64,000 bases of DNA from Porticoccus sp. (lineage in GTDB: Bacteria; Pseudomonadota; Gammaproteobacteria; Pseudomonadales; Porticoccaceae): positions 1 through 64,000 of the forward strand of contig JAGPWA010000091.1 of NCBI GenBank assembly GCA_018066715.1, given 5' to 3'. Numbering within the stretch: the stretch's first letter is position 1; every line of letters begins with the position of its first letter. Made by a program: the position numbers and the translations under genes. This document shows positions 36,092 through 47,274 of the stretch, in pieces. Under the pieces are notes generated by a model. The model was not told the origin of the DNA. It did not search any database and saw only the letters and a program-made list of their open reading frames with translations.

Positions 36092-36706
36092 TTAGCTGGA
36101 ATTACCTGTCGATACTGATTTCTGAATCAATGGGATTAAGGGTTCTGGTAACGTGAGATTACCCGCAAGTGCGAATGTATGTGCCTCTGGCGACATTTTC
36201 CCCCACGTTTTATGAATGATGCCGACCCATTTTTCTTCTTCGTATTCAGGGTGTTTATCGTAAAAGGCTAGCATGTAATGTTCAATAAACACCAAGCTGG
36301 CCACATCCTCCAGCAGCTGGGTGTCAGCATTTACCTTGAGTCCTCGTTTTCCAATGGCTTTCTTTACGCGCTCTAGTGATGCGTCATCATAACCAGCCTT
36401 GGCCATTAGAAGGGTAGTGCTATCAGCATGAAAGTGATACAGGCTATTTCGCCACTGATGATAACCTTGGCGATTCATCGGGTAAGTATCACGTGGCGTT
36501 TTCCACCGCTGGATATGCTGACCACGAATAGCCAGTTTGGCCACATCATCCGTCACGGGTTGATAACGTTCCAGCATGTCAGACATGCGATGTGAATAAA
36601 GTAGCTCTTTCGGCCAATCTTTACCCTCAGCCGTTTCAATGTTTGGGTCTTCACGGTTGGCTGCATCTATCAGGGAAATAACCAGGTCATAGGCTCGTTG
36701 TGTCAA
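36092..36706 (-). CDS. DUF4202-domain protein
   Basis: 204 residues, cytoplasmic, no signal peptide. AYDLVISLIDAANREDPN, YSHRMSDMLERYQP, RGQHIQRWKTPRDTYP and LVFIEHYMLAFYDKHP are the conserved blocks of DUF4202. Histidines in SHRM, RGQHIQRW and IEHY are compatible with an HD-like metal-binding fold, but no activity is established. It is the last gene before the gene-free dif region. A small hairpin ACCCG/CGGGT overlaps its stop codon. Confidence 0.82.
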   Translation of the reverse strand: MTQRAYDLVISLIDAANREDPNIETAEGKDWPKELLYSHRMSDMLERYQPVTDDVAKLAIRGQHIQRWKTPRDTYPMNRQGYHQWRNSLYHFHADSTTLLMAKAGYDDASLERVKKAIGKRGLKVNADTQLLEDVASLVFIEHYMLAFYDKHPEYEEEKWVGIIHKTWGKMSPEAHTFALAGNLTLPEPLIPLIQKSVSTGNSS

Positions 36707-36853
36707 TTGTCTTTTCCAAAAATGAATAACTGCTTATTCTAAACGATTGTTAGATGGAGAGGGCATGATCGGGAAGAGGGGCTAAGTTCTACTACAAATG
36801 ACCATAAGCCTCTTAAGTCGACATATGACCTCATAACTGTTTCCAAATACTTG

Positions 36854-36881
36854 ATTTAACATAATATACATTATGCGCAGT
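36854..36881 (-). other. dif: Chromosome dimer resolution site dif
   Basis: On the minus strand the 28 bp read as an 11-bp XerC arm ACTGCGCATAA, centre TGTATA and an 11-bp XerD arm TTATGTTAAAT. The E. coli dif, as I remember it, is GGTGCGCATAA-TGTATA-TTATGTTAAAT, so 26 of 28 positions match, with both differences in the outer two bases of the XerC arm. XerC and XerD recombine two dif copies to resolve chromosome dimers at division, with FtsK activating the reaction. The location in a gene-free gap, a strand-bias change nearby and ftsK about 7 kb away agree. I am confident of the match. Confidence 0.93.
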
Positions 36882-36997
36882 TGTCTGTTTGGGTAATATG
36901 ATCCAGTTAGGGCTATCAAGCATCGTATTTAAAGTTTTTTACCCATAGTTTGTGCAATTGGCTAATACAGTTGTCGTTAAGCGGCGTTGCGCTACGT

Positions 36998-37126
36998 ATG
37001 CCTCGTTTAAACACCCTGCGTGGTGGTGGTTTGCTCCGGCTATGCGTATATAGAAAAGATGCTGCGGGCTCTACTCTGGTTGAGAACGAGGTAGTTGTGC
37101 TGCCGGCCTGTTGGCGTATTTACTAA
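36998..37126 (+). CDS. Doubtful 42-codon ORF in the dif region
   Basis: Begins MPRLNTLRGGGLLRL and ends CWRIY. It has no Shine-Dalgarno sequence, no recognisable family and an in-frame stop just upstream. It is noted only because it occupies the GC-richer patch between dif and the second XerD half-site, where a cargo gene would lie if this were a XerCD-integrated element. Confidence 0.12.
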   Translation: MPRLNTLRGGGLLRLCVYRKDAAGSTLVENEVVVLPACWRIY

Positions 37127-37383
37127 ATGGACAGGTAAACAGTAGGTGGGATTTATCTTGGTCACGCTACATTGCTGTATTAGGCGAGCTATATCGCTTC
37201 AATGTGTATCGTTGTTTGGCTAGCTAACTTGTTTGTTGTGATGAATTGGAGGACGTAAATAACAGTTCACTTGTGTGATGGGTCATTTCTACAGATAAGA
37301 TTTTAAGTACGCCAAAGCTGAATCCAATTTGTAAAAGTTACGCATTGTAGCGCCACGTTCTTTTTTGATACAACTATATATGC

Positions 37384-37394
37384 ATTTAACATAA
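37384..37394 (-). other. Second perfect XerD half-site, same orientation as dif
   Basis: ATTTAACATAA on the plus strand is the exact reverse complement of the XerD arm TTATGTTAAAT, 530 bp from and in direct orientation to dif. The neighbouring centre and XerC positions (AACAGG and CAAAGTGTCGC on the minus strand) do not match dif. It could be the degenerate attachment site of a XerCD-integrated element or a chance match in AT-rich DNA. Confidence 0.4.
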
Positions 37395-37510
37395 CCTGTT
37401 GCGACACTTTGCATAGTTGTTTAATAACAAATAGATAGATTGATATCTTAACAAGTTATGCCTGAAAATTGATGACGGTATTTTTAAAATTACTGCGAAA
37501 TTAGGGTGGT

Positions 37511-37547
37511 GAGATTAGGGGGCTTGGTGATGTAACCCCCTACTCTC
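37511..37547 (-). terminator. Hairpin downstream of the alpha/beta hydrolase gene
   Basis: GAGA-T-TAGGGGG pairs with CCCCCTA-C-TCTC: a 7-bp GC-rich stem, one mismatch, then 4 bp, with a 13-base loop. It lies about 45 bases past the hydrolase stop on the minus strand. The T-run is weak, so termination may be Rho-aided. Confidence 0.5.
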
Positions 37548-37591
37548 TCTCATTAATAGATGATTTTTGTGAGGTTTTAATTTAATGAGAT

Positions 37592-38494
37592 TTATTTAGT
37601 TACTAAATACTCGATAAACCAATCAGTGGCAGCCTTTGACGCGATGTCAAATTCCTTCACATAGGCGTCAAAATGACCACCATTTAGTGAAACGATACGC
37701 TTGGGCTCAAGAGCCTGTTCATAGTTCTCAAATGCAAGGTCAGCTACGGTAAGCACGTCATTTTTTGCCACTAAGATCAGCAGAGGGGTTGGACTGATAA
37801 AACGGGTGTAACTGCCTGGTTCATATTCGGTGAACATCTCAACTGAGCGCAGCGTCACTTTGTTCTTCCATGATGGCGCACGACTACAATGCGTCTCACT
37901 GAACCACGTCCAACTGTCTGCTGTTGGTAGTGCAGAGGGTGCCGTTGGATCTTCATCGACCACAGGAATCATTGCCGGAGGCTTCCCCTGTGCCCTATTC
38001 CTGCGATCATCATCAAACATATTTCGTGTTGCGGCCATAAAATCGGCTCTGATCAAACGCTTTGCATTTCGGTTACCACTTGCCAGTGGCACTTGCGATA
38101 CAACACATTTCACTCTTCGATCGATTGCACCGACGACAAGTACGTGGCCACCACTATAACTAGAACCCCAAATCCCTATGCGGCTGCTATCAGTTTCATC
38201 CAATGTTTCTGCATAGGTGATAGCGTTACGATAGTCACGCACCTGCTGCCAAGGATCGATCTCCTGGCGAGGCTCTCCATCACTGGCACCGAAATTTCGG
38301 TTGTCGAATACGATTACGGCCATCCCAGCCATTGCAAAGGCTTCTGCGAAACGATCTAAATACATTTCTTTTACAGCTGAAAACCCATGCGCCATGATAA
38401 TAGTAGGTGATTTTCCTTCTTGGTTGTCTGGCAGGTAATGCCAACCGCGTAAAGTCACGCCATCTTCGGTTTTGAATTCGATATCTTTTCGCAT
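37592..38494 (-). CDS. Alpha/beta hydrolase
   Basis: 300 residues. The oxyanion region IIMAHGFSAVKEMYLDRFAE, the nucleophile elbow GIWGSSYSGGHVLV (Ser near 111), the acid in LVAKNDVLTVADL and the histidine in NGGHFDAYVKEF make a complete catalytic triad. A lid-like insert (RADFMAATRNMFDDDRRNR) lies between the elbow and the acid. The closest general type is the YcjY/dienelactone-hydrolase-like group. The substrate cannot be told. The final stop is 20 bases into an AT-rich end that leads into the terminus gap. gorA is upstream on the same strand, 20 bases away. Confidence 0.85.
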   Translation of the reverse strand: MRKDIEFKTEDGVTLRGWHYLPDNQEGKSPTIIMAHGFSAVKEMYLDRFAEAFAMAGMAVIVFDNRNFGASDGEPRQEIDPWQQVRDYRNAITYAETLDETDSSRIGIWGSSYSGGHVLVVGAIDRRVKCVVSQVPLASGNRNAKRLIRADFMAATRNMFDDDRRNRAQGKPPAMIPVVDEDPTAPSALPTADSWTWFSETHCSRAPSWKNKVTLRSVEMFTEYEPGSYTRFISPTPLLILVAKNDVLTVADLAFENYEQALEPKRIVSLNGGHFDAYVKEFDIASKAATDWFIEYLVTK

Positions 38495-38514
38495 GAGTTT
38501 ATTCCTTTTATTCG

Positions 38515-39861
38515 TTATTTCATGGTGACAAATTCTTCTGCAGCCGTTGGATGAATACCAATAGTCGCATCGAAGTCAGATTTGGTCGCACCGACTTTAA
38601 TGGCGATGGCAATACCTTGAATAATCTCACCAGCATGCTCTCCCACCATATGACAGCCCACTACCCTATCGGTGCTTTTTACCACGATTAGCTTCATGAA
38701 GATCTTGCCTTCACCACCCGCTAATGTTTCTTTCATCGGCCTAAAATGGCTTCTAAAGATCGATAGATCGTCACTGTGTCGTTCTATAGCTTGTTGCTCC
38801 GTTAAGCCTACTGATGCGGTGTTGGGCTGACTGAAGACGGCTGTGGGTATGTTGGTGTAGTCAATTGAGGTGGGCTCGCCGGTTGTGAGTGTCTTGGTAA
38901 GCGCCATTCCTTCAGTAATGGCTACAGGGGTTAACTCTACACGGCCTATAACATCACCCAGAGCGTAGATTGAAGGCTCTGCTGTTTGAAAATAATCATC
39001 TACGATGACTGAGCCATTAGGGCGTGTCTCTACCGCCGTGTTTTCTAGTCTGAGCCCTTCTGTATGGGGGCTACGTCCTGTGGCGTACATGATGAGCCCG
39101 GTATTCATGGACTCACCATTATTAAGGTCCACTTGATAGGTTGAGTTTTCACGTTGAGTTATTTTTTCAATATCAGTGGAAAAATGTAGGTGTATCCCGT
39201 GATTCTCAAGTTCTTCTTTTAGAACATGACGTAGGTCATCATCAAAGCCCCTTAGGAATAAGGGCCCGCGATAAACCAAATGAGTCTCGACACCAAGCCC
39301 ATTAAAGATGCCTGCAAACTCCACGGCAATATACCCACCGCCGACAATAATGATTTGTTTGGGGAGTGTCTCCAGGAAAAAAGCGTCATTGGAGGTAATA
39401 GCGAGTTCACTTCCGGGAAAATCGGGGACGTAAGGTACGCCGCCTGTGGCGATTAGAATCTTCTCACAACGATATTTGAGGCCGTTCACCTCTACGGTGT
39501 GTGGGTCAACAATCGATGCCCAGCCTTCTATTAGCGAAACCTTGGCGTTATCTAATAAGTTGCCATAGATCGAGTTAAGCCGCTCAATTTCACGGTTTTT
39601 GTTCTCACGTAGCGTTGGCCAGTCAAAATGTGTTTCACCAACCTGCCAACCAAAACCCTTAGCGGCTCGAAACTCTTCCGCAAAGGAGGATGCATAAACA
39701 AACAGTTTTTTGGGGACGCAGCCTATGTTGACGCAGGTTCCACCCAGATATTGAGATTCTGCAATGGCAACGCGCATGCCCTGTTGAGAACACATGCGAG
39801 CTGTTCGAACGCCGCCAGAACCAGCACCTATAACAAACAGATCAAAGTCAAAATCGCTCAT
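38515..39861 (-). CDS. gorA: Glutathione-disulfide reductase
   Basis: 448 residues. FAD site LFVIGAGSGGVRTARM, redox disulfide GGTCVNIGCVPKKLFVYAS, NADPH fold IIIVGGGYIAVEFAG and C-terminal catalytic HPTAAEEFVTM are complete. The spacing fits glutathione reductase rather than lipoamide dehydrogenase or trypanothione reductase. It keeps glutathione reduced with NADPH. It is probably cotranscribed with the alpha/beta hydrolase gene 20 bases downstream. Confidence 0.93.
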   Translation of the reverse strand: MSDFDFDLFVIGAGSGGVRTARMCSQQGMRVAIAESQYLGGTCVNIGCVPKKLFVYASSFAEEFRAAKGFGWQVGETHFDWPTLRENKNREIERLNSIYGNLLDNAKVSLIEGWASIVDPHTVEVNGLKYRCEKILIATGGVPYVPDFPGSELAITSNDAFFLETLPKQIIIVGGGYIAVEFAGIFNGLGVETHLVYRGPLFLRGFDDDLRHVLKEELENHGIHLHFSTDIEKITQRENSTYQVDLNNGESMNTGLIMYATGRSPHTEGLRLENTAVETRPNGSVIVDDYFQTAEPSIYALGDVIGRVELTPVAITEGMALTKTLTTGEPTSIDYTNIPTAVFSQPNTASVGLTEQQAIERHSDDLSIFRSHFRPMKETLAGGEGKIFMKLIVVKSTDRVVGCHMVGEHAGEIIQGIAIAIKVGATKSDFDATIGIHPTAAEEFVTMK

Positions 39862-39947
39862 AACTTTTCCTTACAAAGTAGTTGCTGATGCCCAAGGCTA
39901 TGAAGCGTGACCGCTTATAATGCTAAGTTAGGCTTCATGCCTTCGAA

Positions 39948-41249
<1,302 letters not shown>

Positions 41250-41621
41250 CTAAAATAAACGGGTCAAAACAATTGCGCCCAGCGTTCCAGCCAGGCACAA
41301 CACGACATTTAGCACGACGTAAACTGCCGCCAGTGCAAAGTGGCCATTTTGCCACAAAGCGAGGGTATCAAGCGAGAAGGTTGAGAAGGTTGTAAAGGCG
41401 CCAAGAAAGCCCACCATCAGTAGGTTTCGTAATTCGGCAGGTAGTACCCCTCTCTCAATAATTAGGACATAGAAAAGGCCCATCAAGATACTGCCGCCTA
41501 CATTCACCACCAACGTACCTATGGGGAATCGGCCACCGAGCACGGGAAAAATGATGGCGTTGACGCCAAAACGTCCCATGGCGCCCAGTGCACCACCCAA
41601 AGCCACGGCTAACCATTGCAT
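41250..41621 (-). CDS. crcB: Fluoride exporter CrcB/Fluc
   Basis: 123 residues from ATG 41621 (MQWLAVALGGALGAMGRFGV), with AGGAG eight bases upstream. The track start at 41681 adds 20 unsupported residues. Four membrane helices are visible, and GFLGAFTTFSTFSLD is the conserved pore motif. Fluc channels form dual-topology dimers that export fluoride. No fluoride riboswitch is visible and the gene is embedded between rarA and serS, so expression is probably constitutive. Confidence 0.94.
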   Translation of the reverse strand: MQWLAVALGGALGAMGRFGVNAIIFPVLGGRFPIGTLVVNVGGSILMGLFYVLIIERGVLPAELRNLLMVGFLGAFTTFSTFSLDTLALWQNGHFALAAVYVVLNVVLCLAGTLGAIVLTRLF

Positions 41622-41702
41622 ATGGGAAGCTCCTGACAAATATAGTGATGAGCTAGCAGGCTGGTTTGTATCTTGACGCACCGAGTCTTGTTTATCTTCG
41701 TT

Positions 41703-43052
41703 TTAATCAGACACACGGTCCGTTCCTTTTTTGTAGCGTTGCTGAGGGCTATTGTTGTTCAGTTCATTCAAGTGAGCCAGTTTGTCAGCAATTTTTTGCT
41801 CCAACCCTCGATTTGAAGGGTGATAATAACGTGTATCAGCTAATGCTTCAGGGAAGTAATTTTCACCGGCCGCAAAGGCACCTGGTTCATCGTGGGCGTA
41901 ACGATATTCCGAGCCGTAATCCAGTTCTTTCATCAACTTGGTGGGCGCATTGCGCAAGTGGAGAGGCACATCTAAGGTGGGCATTTTTTTTACGTCTGCC
42001 AGCACCGCATTATAGGCAGAGTAGACTGCATTACTCTTAGGGGCTGAAGCCAAATACAGAATTGCCTGAGCAATACTGAGTTCGCCTTCCGGGCTACCGA
42101 GGCGCTCCTGAATTTCCCAGGCATTGAGTGCCATAGATGAAGCTCTGGGGTCAGCATTGCCAATATCTTCACTGGCCATTCGGACGACTCTCCGAGCTAT
42201 GTACAGCGGGTCGCAGCCGCCATCAATCATTCGTGCAAACCAGTAAAGTGCTGCATCAGGCGAGGATCCTCTCACCGCCTTATGTAAGGCCGATATTTGG
42301 TCGTAGAAGTATTCACCACCCTTATCAAACCGTCGAGTACCACCAACTAACACTTCTTCGAGAGTATCTTCATTGATCGAGCCCTCATTGCTGAGGTCGC
42401 TGGCTATTTCCAATAGATTAAGTGCTGTTCTGGCATCACCATCAGCCGCGGTTGCCAGTAACTCCAGTGCTTCGACAGTAATGTGTAGTTTTTGGTTCGC
42501 AAGTCCGCGTTCCGAGTCATTGAGCGCAGTGTGAATAACCCGGGTGATATCTTGTATTTCTAGGCTCCGTAGTACGTAAACCCGGCAGCGAGAAAGCAAT
42601 GCATTGTTCAGCTCAAATGAAGGGTTTTCTGTGGTGGCCCCTATCAAAATGATGGTGCCGTTTTCTACAAAAGGAAGAAATGCATCCTGTTGAGATTTGT
42701 TGAATCGGTGGACTTCATCTACAAACAGTATGGTCTGACGGCCACGACAGTCTCTTTCTTCTTCAGCTCGGGCCACCGCAGCTCTGATTTCTTTAACGCC
42801 GGAGAGAACAGCAGAAAGTGATTCGAGGTGAGCCTCTACGGAATCGGCAATGATGTTGGCCAATGTGGTTTTTCCGACGCCAGGTGGGCCCCAAAACACC
42901 ATAGAGTGTAACTGTCCTGATTGAATAGCTTCACGTAGGGACTTCCCCTCTCCTACAAGGTGTCCCTGCCCTGCAAATTCATCCAGAGATCGAGGACGCA
43001 TTCTGGATGCGAGTGGTTGGTAAACCTCTTGGCTGAACAGGTCGCTACTCAT
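41703..43052 (-). CDS. rarA: Replication-associated recombination protein RarA (MgsA)
   Basis: 449 residues. AAA+ ATPase related to the clamp loader: Walker [15 protein letters not shown], Walker [19 protein letters not shown], sensor 1 [12 protein letters not shown], and the C-terminal tetramerisation region ending in [14 protein letters not shown]. It acts at stalled forks and single-strand gaps with SSB. It overlaps lolA by 8 bases, so the two are cotranscribed. A KOPS-like octamer lies inside it. Confidence 0.96.
   Translation of the reverse strand: MSSDLFSQEVYQPLASRMRPRSLDEFAGQGHLVGEGKSLREAIQSGQLHSMVFWGPPGVGKTTLANIIADSVEAHLESLSAVLSGVKEIRAAVARAEEERDCRGRQTILFVDEVHRFNKSQQDAFLPFVENGTIILIGATTENPSFELNNALLSRCRVYVLRSLEIQDITRVIHTALNDSERGLANQKLHITVEALELLATAADGDARTALNLLEIASDLSNEGSINEDTLEEVLVGGTRRFDKGGEYFYDQISALHKAVRGSSPDAALYWFARMIDGGCDPLYIARRVVRMASEDIGNADPRASSMALNAWEIQERLGSPEGELSIAQAILYLASAPKSNAVYSAYNAVLADVKKMPTLDVPLHLRNAPTKLMKELDYGSEYRYAHDEPGAFAAGENYFPEALADTRYYHPSNRGLEQKIADKLAHLNELNNNSPQQRYKKGTDRVSD
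42964..42971 (-). promoter_or_regulatory. KOPS-like octamer pointing toward dif
   Basis: CCCTGCCC on the plus strand is GGGCAGGG on the minus strand. It is right of dif and directed leftward to it, the permissive orientation for FtsK translocation. It lies within rarA. Confidence 0.45.
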
Positions 43053-43695
43053 CGCGGAGAATATCTACACCCTCGGGTGGTTCAAAACTAAATAGGGCTG
43101 GGTCTAGGGGGTCGTTCAAAGCGGTATGGGAAAAATTGATTTCTGTTTTCTGTCCCAGGCTATCCCATAGGGCCATAGTCGTGGGGGTTTTCCCGGTAAA
43201 ACTAAGGGTCACTTTTTCATAAAGGCTGTTATCGGCAATGGGGATTAGGCTGAAATTAACGACCTCACCTTGCTCGATATAAACTTTCTCGATATAAATG
43301 GTATAGCTTTGCTCAAGCGTATCCAGATTACCAATAAACAGAATGGCCGGTGTTTTAGATAAATCCTGATCGAAGGGTTTTATGGTCACCTGCTCTAGGT
43401 CTGGGTCGTAAATCCAGAGGGTTTCACCATCGGATACTAGTAGTTGTTCCATGGGTGGTTCTGCCTGCCAGCGAACTTTTCCCGGTCTGGCAGCTTGTAG
43501 TTGCCCCGATGTTTGTTGCAGTGCAGTGCCATCAGAGGCATAGACTGTTTGCTGAAATGAGGTGTTAAGGGTATTCAAATTGGTTAGCAATAGACGCAGT
43601 TCACTCCCACCTCCTGGCAAGCCCCCTGCGTACAAATGGACTGACACAAGGAGCCCATAGCTACCAAGCAGTAAACCAAATAGTAATTTTTTCAT
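43045..43695 (-). CDS. lolA: Outer-membrane lipoprotein carrier protein LolA
   Basis: 216 residues with a signal peptide (LLFGLLLGSYGLLVSVHLYAG). The mature protein shows LTNLNTLNTSFQQTVYASDG, GKVRWQAEPPMEQLLVSDGETLWIYDPDLEQVTI and the C-terminal FSHTALNDPLDPALFSFEPPEGVDIL, all LolA blocks. It ferries lipoproteins across the periplasm from LolCDE to LolB. Its start touches the ftsK stop at a single shared base and its end overlaps rarA. Confidence 0.95.
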   Translation of the reverse strand: MKKLLFGLLLGSYGLLVSVHLYAGGLPGGGSELRLLLTNLNTLNTSFQQTVYASDGTALQQTSGQLQAARPGKVRWQAEPPMEQLLVSDGETLWIYDPDLEQVTIKPFDQDLSKTPAILFIGNLDTLEQSYTIYIEKVYIEQGEVVNFSLIPIADNSLYEKVTLSFTGKTPTTMALWDSLGQKTEINFSHTALNDPLDPALFSFEPPEGVDILRDE

Positions 43696-46085
43696 TAGCG
43701 ATCGAGCCCTGGCGCTAATACTTCACGATTACCGTTGGTACCCATTTCACTGACAACACCCGAGGCCTCCATCTGCTCTACTAGTCTTGCCGCACGGTTG
43801 TAACCAATACGCAGTTTTCGTTGTACCGATGAAATAGATGCCTTGCGTGTATGTAGAACAAAGGCGACAGCTTCATCGTAAAGAGGGTCAGATTCAGTGT
43901 CATTAGAACCCTCGCCACCGTCGTTAGTGTAACCGGGCACGGGTATATTGCTGGTAGTTTGCTCGTCGGTGATTTCTTCAAGGTATGAGGGTTCACCGCG
44001 TGACTTCCAATCAGCGACGACTTTATGGACTTCATGATCATCTACAAATGCGCCGTGAACTCGAATGGGAACACTGGTACCCGGTGGCAGGTACAACATA
44101 TCTCCGTGGCCCAAGAGCTGCTCAGCTCCACCTTGGTCGAGAATTGTTCGGGAATCAATTTTGGATGATACCTGGAAGGCAATTCGGGTGGGAACATTGG
44201 CTTTAATCAGCCCTGTAATTACATCTACAGAAGGCCGCTGGGTGGCCAGAATCAGATGGATACCTGCCGCCCGGGCTTTCTGGGCAATACGAGCAATGAG
44301 TTGTTCGACCTTCTTACCGACAATCATCATCATATCGGCGAATTCATCGATGACAACGACGATATAGGGTAGTTTTTCAAGGGTTGGGGCTACGGGGGCT
44401 TCTCTTTCTTCTGCAAACAGGCTGGCATTCTCGTCGGGTTGCCACAGAGGGTCAGATAATGGATTGCCAGCGGCGATAGCATCCGCTACTTTCTTGTTGT
44501 AGCCGGAGAGATTACGAACCCCAAGCGCCGCCATCAATTTGTAACGGCGTTCCATTTCACCGACACACCAGCGAAGCCCACTGGCAGCATCTTTCATATC
44601 AGTAATCACCGGTGTCAGCAGGTGTGGAATTCCCTCATACACTGACAGCTCAAGCATTTTCGGGTCAACTAGGATAAGCCGTACATCTTCAGGCCCTGAT
44701 TTATACAGCAGACTCAGCAACATGACGTTGATGCCCACAGACTTTCCTGAACCCGTTGTACCTGCCACTAGAAGGTGGGGCATCTTGGCTAAATCGGCTA
44801 CCGTAGGGGCACCTGAAATATCGTTCCCTAGGGCCAAGGTTAACGGCGACTTTGCCTGTTCGTAGACTTCAGATGACAACACCTCACTAAGCCGTACCAT
44901 CTCCCGATGCTCATTGGGAATCTCAATTCCCATCACTGATTTACCGGGAATGACTTCAACTACTCTGACACTAACGAGAGCCAGTGATCGAGCCAAATCT
45001 TTGGCCAGGCCGGTAATTCGGCTTGCTTTAATACCAGCGGCTGGTTGAATTTCAAAACAGGTCACCACGGGTCCAGGAAGAACCGCTACCACTTCAGCGC
45101 TGATACCAAAATCCTGGAGTTTCAACTCCAGTAGTTTAGACATGGCTTCGAGCGACTCTCTCGAATAGCCCTTATCTTTTGTTGTATCTGCCTTATCCAG
45201 TAAGTTGAGGGTTGGTAACCCTCCAGTCGTTGGTTCTTCAAATAGAGAGGTTTGTCGCTCTTTCTCGACACGAAGGCTTGGGATGACTTTCTTAACCAGT
45301 GGTTGAATGCTAGGAGGCGTTCGCAACGCCTCCTTTTCTGCCTGTTTGGCTTTTATATCTTTACGGTGTTGTTGGGCGAGTTCGGTTTTCTTCTCTTCTG
45401 CCCGACGAACCTTGCGAGCCGCGATACTATGTTGAATTAGGTCGAGGAGCCGCAGTGTGGCTCGACCGGAGCTATCGATGAGTGCCAACCAGGAGAGATC
45501 GGTAAATACGGTTAAGCCAAATAGAAAGATGGCCAACAAAATAAGCGTGCTTCCGACATGATTAAAGGCAGATGCAGCGGCTGTTGAAACAGAGGTGCCC
45601 AGAATACCGCCTACGCCAAAGGGTAACTCAGTTTGTAAGTATCCATAATGGAGAGATGCGAGGGAGGTTGCACAGACCATTACCAGCACAAGTCCAAGCA
45701 CTCTCAGTGAAAATACAACGCCATCAAAGCTACTGTGCTCCTCTCGGTGAAGACGAAATATGTTCCATGCCCGCAATGCTAATAAGACAGGAAATAGATA
45801 AGACATATAGCCAAGAAGGGAGAAAAATACGTCAGATAGCCAAGCACCCAAAGGGCCTGCAGCATTATTCACCTGATCTACATTGCCGGTGTGAGACCAA
45901 CCTGGGTCTTCAGGGGAGTGCGTAATGAAAGCAACAAGAAGATAGACGCAGATCGCAAGCCAACCAATCAGGGCCCCTTCCCTAAGAATAAGTTTGCCAC
46001 GCGAAGGTTGTTGCGGCTCAGATTTCTTGCCTGTGGTTTTTTTTGGCTGTTTAGCTCTACTCAAGACGTCATCCAGGTTCGTCAC
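43695..46085 (-). CDS. ftsK: DNA translocase FtsK
   Basis: 796 residues. Four to five N-terminal membrane helices (about 35-210) anchor it at the septum. A short charged linker follows, then the RecA-like motor with Walker [13 protein letters not shown] and [19 protein letters not shown]. The C-terminal gamma winged helix ([19 protein letters not shown] onward) reads KOPS and contacts XerD. The linker is much shorter than in E. coli, as in Pseudomonas. Proximity to dif, about 7 kb, is striking because the two act together. A KOPS-like site lies in its 5' end. Confidence 0.97.
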   Translation of the reverse strand: MTNLDDVLSRAKQPKKTTGKKSEPQQPSRGKLILREGALIGWLAICVYLLVAFITHSPEDPGWSHTGNVDQVNNAAGPLGAWLSDVFFSLLGYMSYLFPVLLALRAWNIFRLHREEHSSFDGVVFSLRVLGLVLVMVCATSLASLHYGYLQTELPFGVGGILGTSVSTAAASAFNHVGSTLILLAIFLFGLTVFTDLSWLALIDSSGRATLRLLDLIQHSIAARKVRRAEEKKTELAQQHRKDIKAKQAEKEALRTPPSIQPLVKKVIPSLRVEKERQTSLFEEPTTGGLPTLNLLDKADTTKDKGYSRESLEAMSKLLELKLQDFGISAEVVAVLPGPVVTCFEIQPAAGIKASRITGLAKDLARSLALVSVRVVEVIPGKSVMGIEIPNEHREMVRLSEVLSSEVYEQAKSPLTLALGNDISGAPTVADLAKMPHLLVAGTTGSGKSVGINVMLLSLLYKSGPEDVRLILVDPKMLELSVYEGIPHLLTPVITDMKDAASGLRWCVGEMERRYKLMAALGVRNLSGYNKKVADAIAAGNPLSDPLWQPDENASLFAEEREAPVAPTLEKLPYIVVVIDEFADMMMIVGKKVEQLIARIAQKARAAGIHLILATQRPSVDVITGLIKANVPTRIAFQVSSKIDSRTILDQGGAEQLLGHGDMLYLPPGTSVPIRVHGAFVDDHEVHKVVADWKSRGEPSYLEEITDEQTTSNIPVPGYTNDGGEGSNDTESDPLYDEAVAFVLHTRKASISSVQRKLRIGYNRAARLVEQMEASGVVSEMGTNGNREVLAPGLDR
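45976..45983 (-). promoter_or_regulatory. KOPS-like octamer pointing toward dif
   Basis: CCCTTCCC on the plus strand is GGGAAGGG on the minus strand, right of dif in permissive orientation. It lies inside the 5' part of ftsK. Confidence 0.45.
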
Positions 46086-46207
46086 AACTGACCGCTATTG
46101 TAATGGCCGCTGGTTGAAATGCCAGCAGCGTATGTGCAGCTAGATACATAACCTAGCGTACCGATAGCAGTATTCTTATATTTAGTCTGCGGATATAAGT
46201 TTACTAA

Positions 46208-47266
<1,059 letters not shown>

Positions 47267-47274
47267 TTTGTTTT

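Larger units (their letters stand above)
36707..37591. other. 885-bp gene-free terminus region containing dif
   Basis: No ORF on the track and none that I would call a gene. Contents in order: a 147-bp AT-rich stretch, the dif site (36854-36881), a somewhat GC-richer patch (about 36970-37120) with a 42-codon ATG ORF, and an AT-rich stretch with a second XerD half-site (37384-37394). A GC-rich hairpin (37511-37547) then closes the alpha/beta hydrolase gene. Confidence 0.75.

Noticed and set aside
36970-37020. GTTAAGCGGCG stretch resembling an integron attC core
   Set aside because: GTTAAGC fits the loose GTTRRRY core, but no matching inverse core site, paired inner boxes or integrase were found, and the dif explanation for the gap is stronger.
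41250-41621. Fluoride riboswitch expected with crcB
   Set aside because: The upstream 80 bases lack the pseudoknot-type conserved segments and are squeezed between rarA and crcB.
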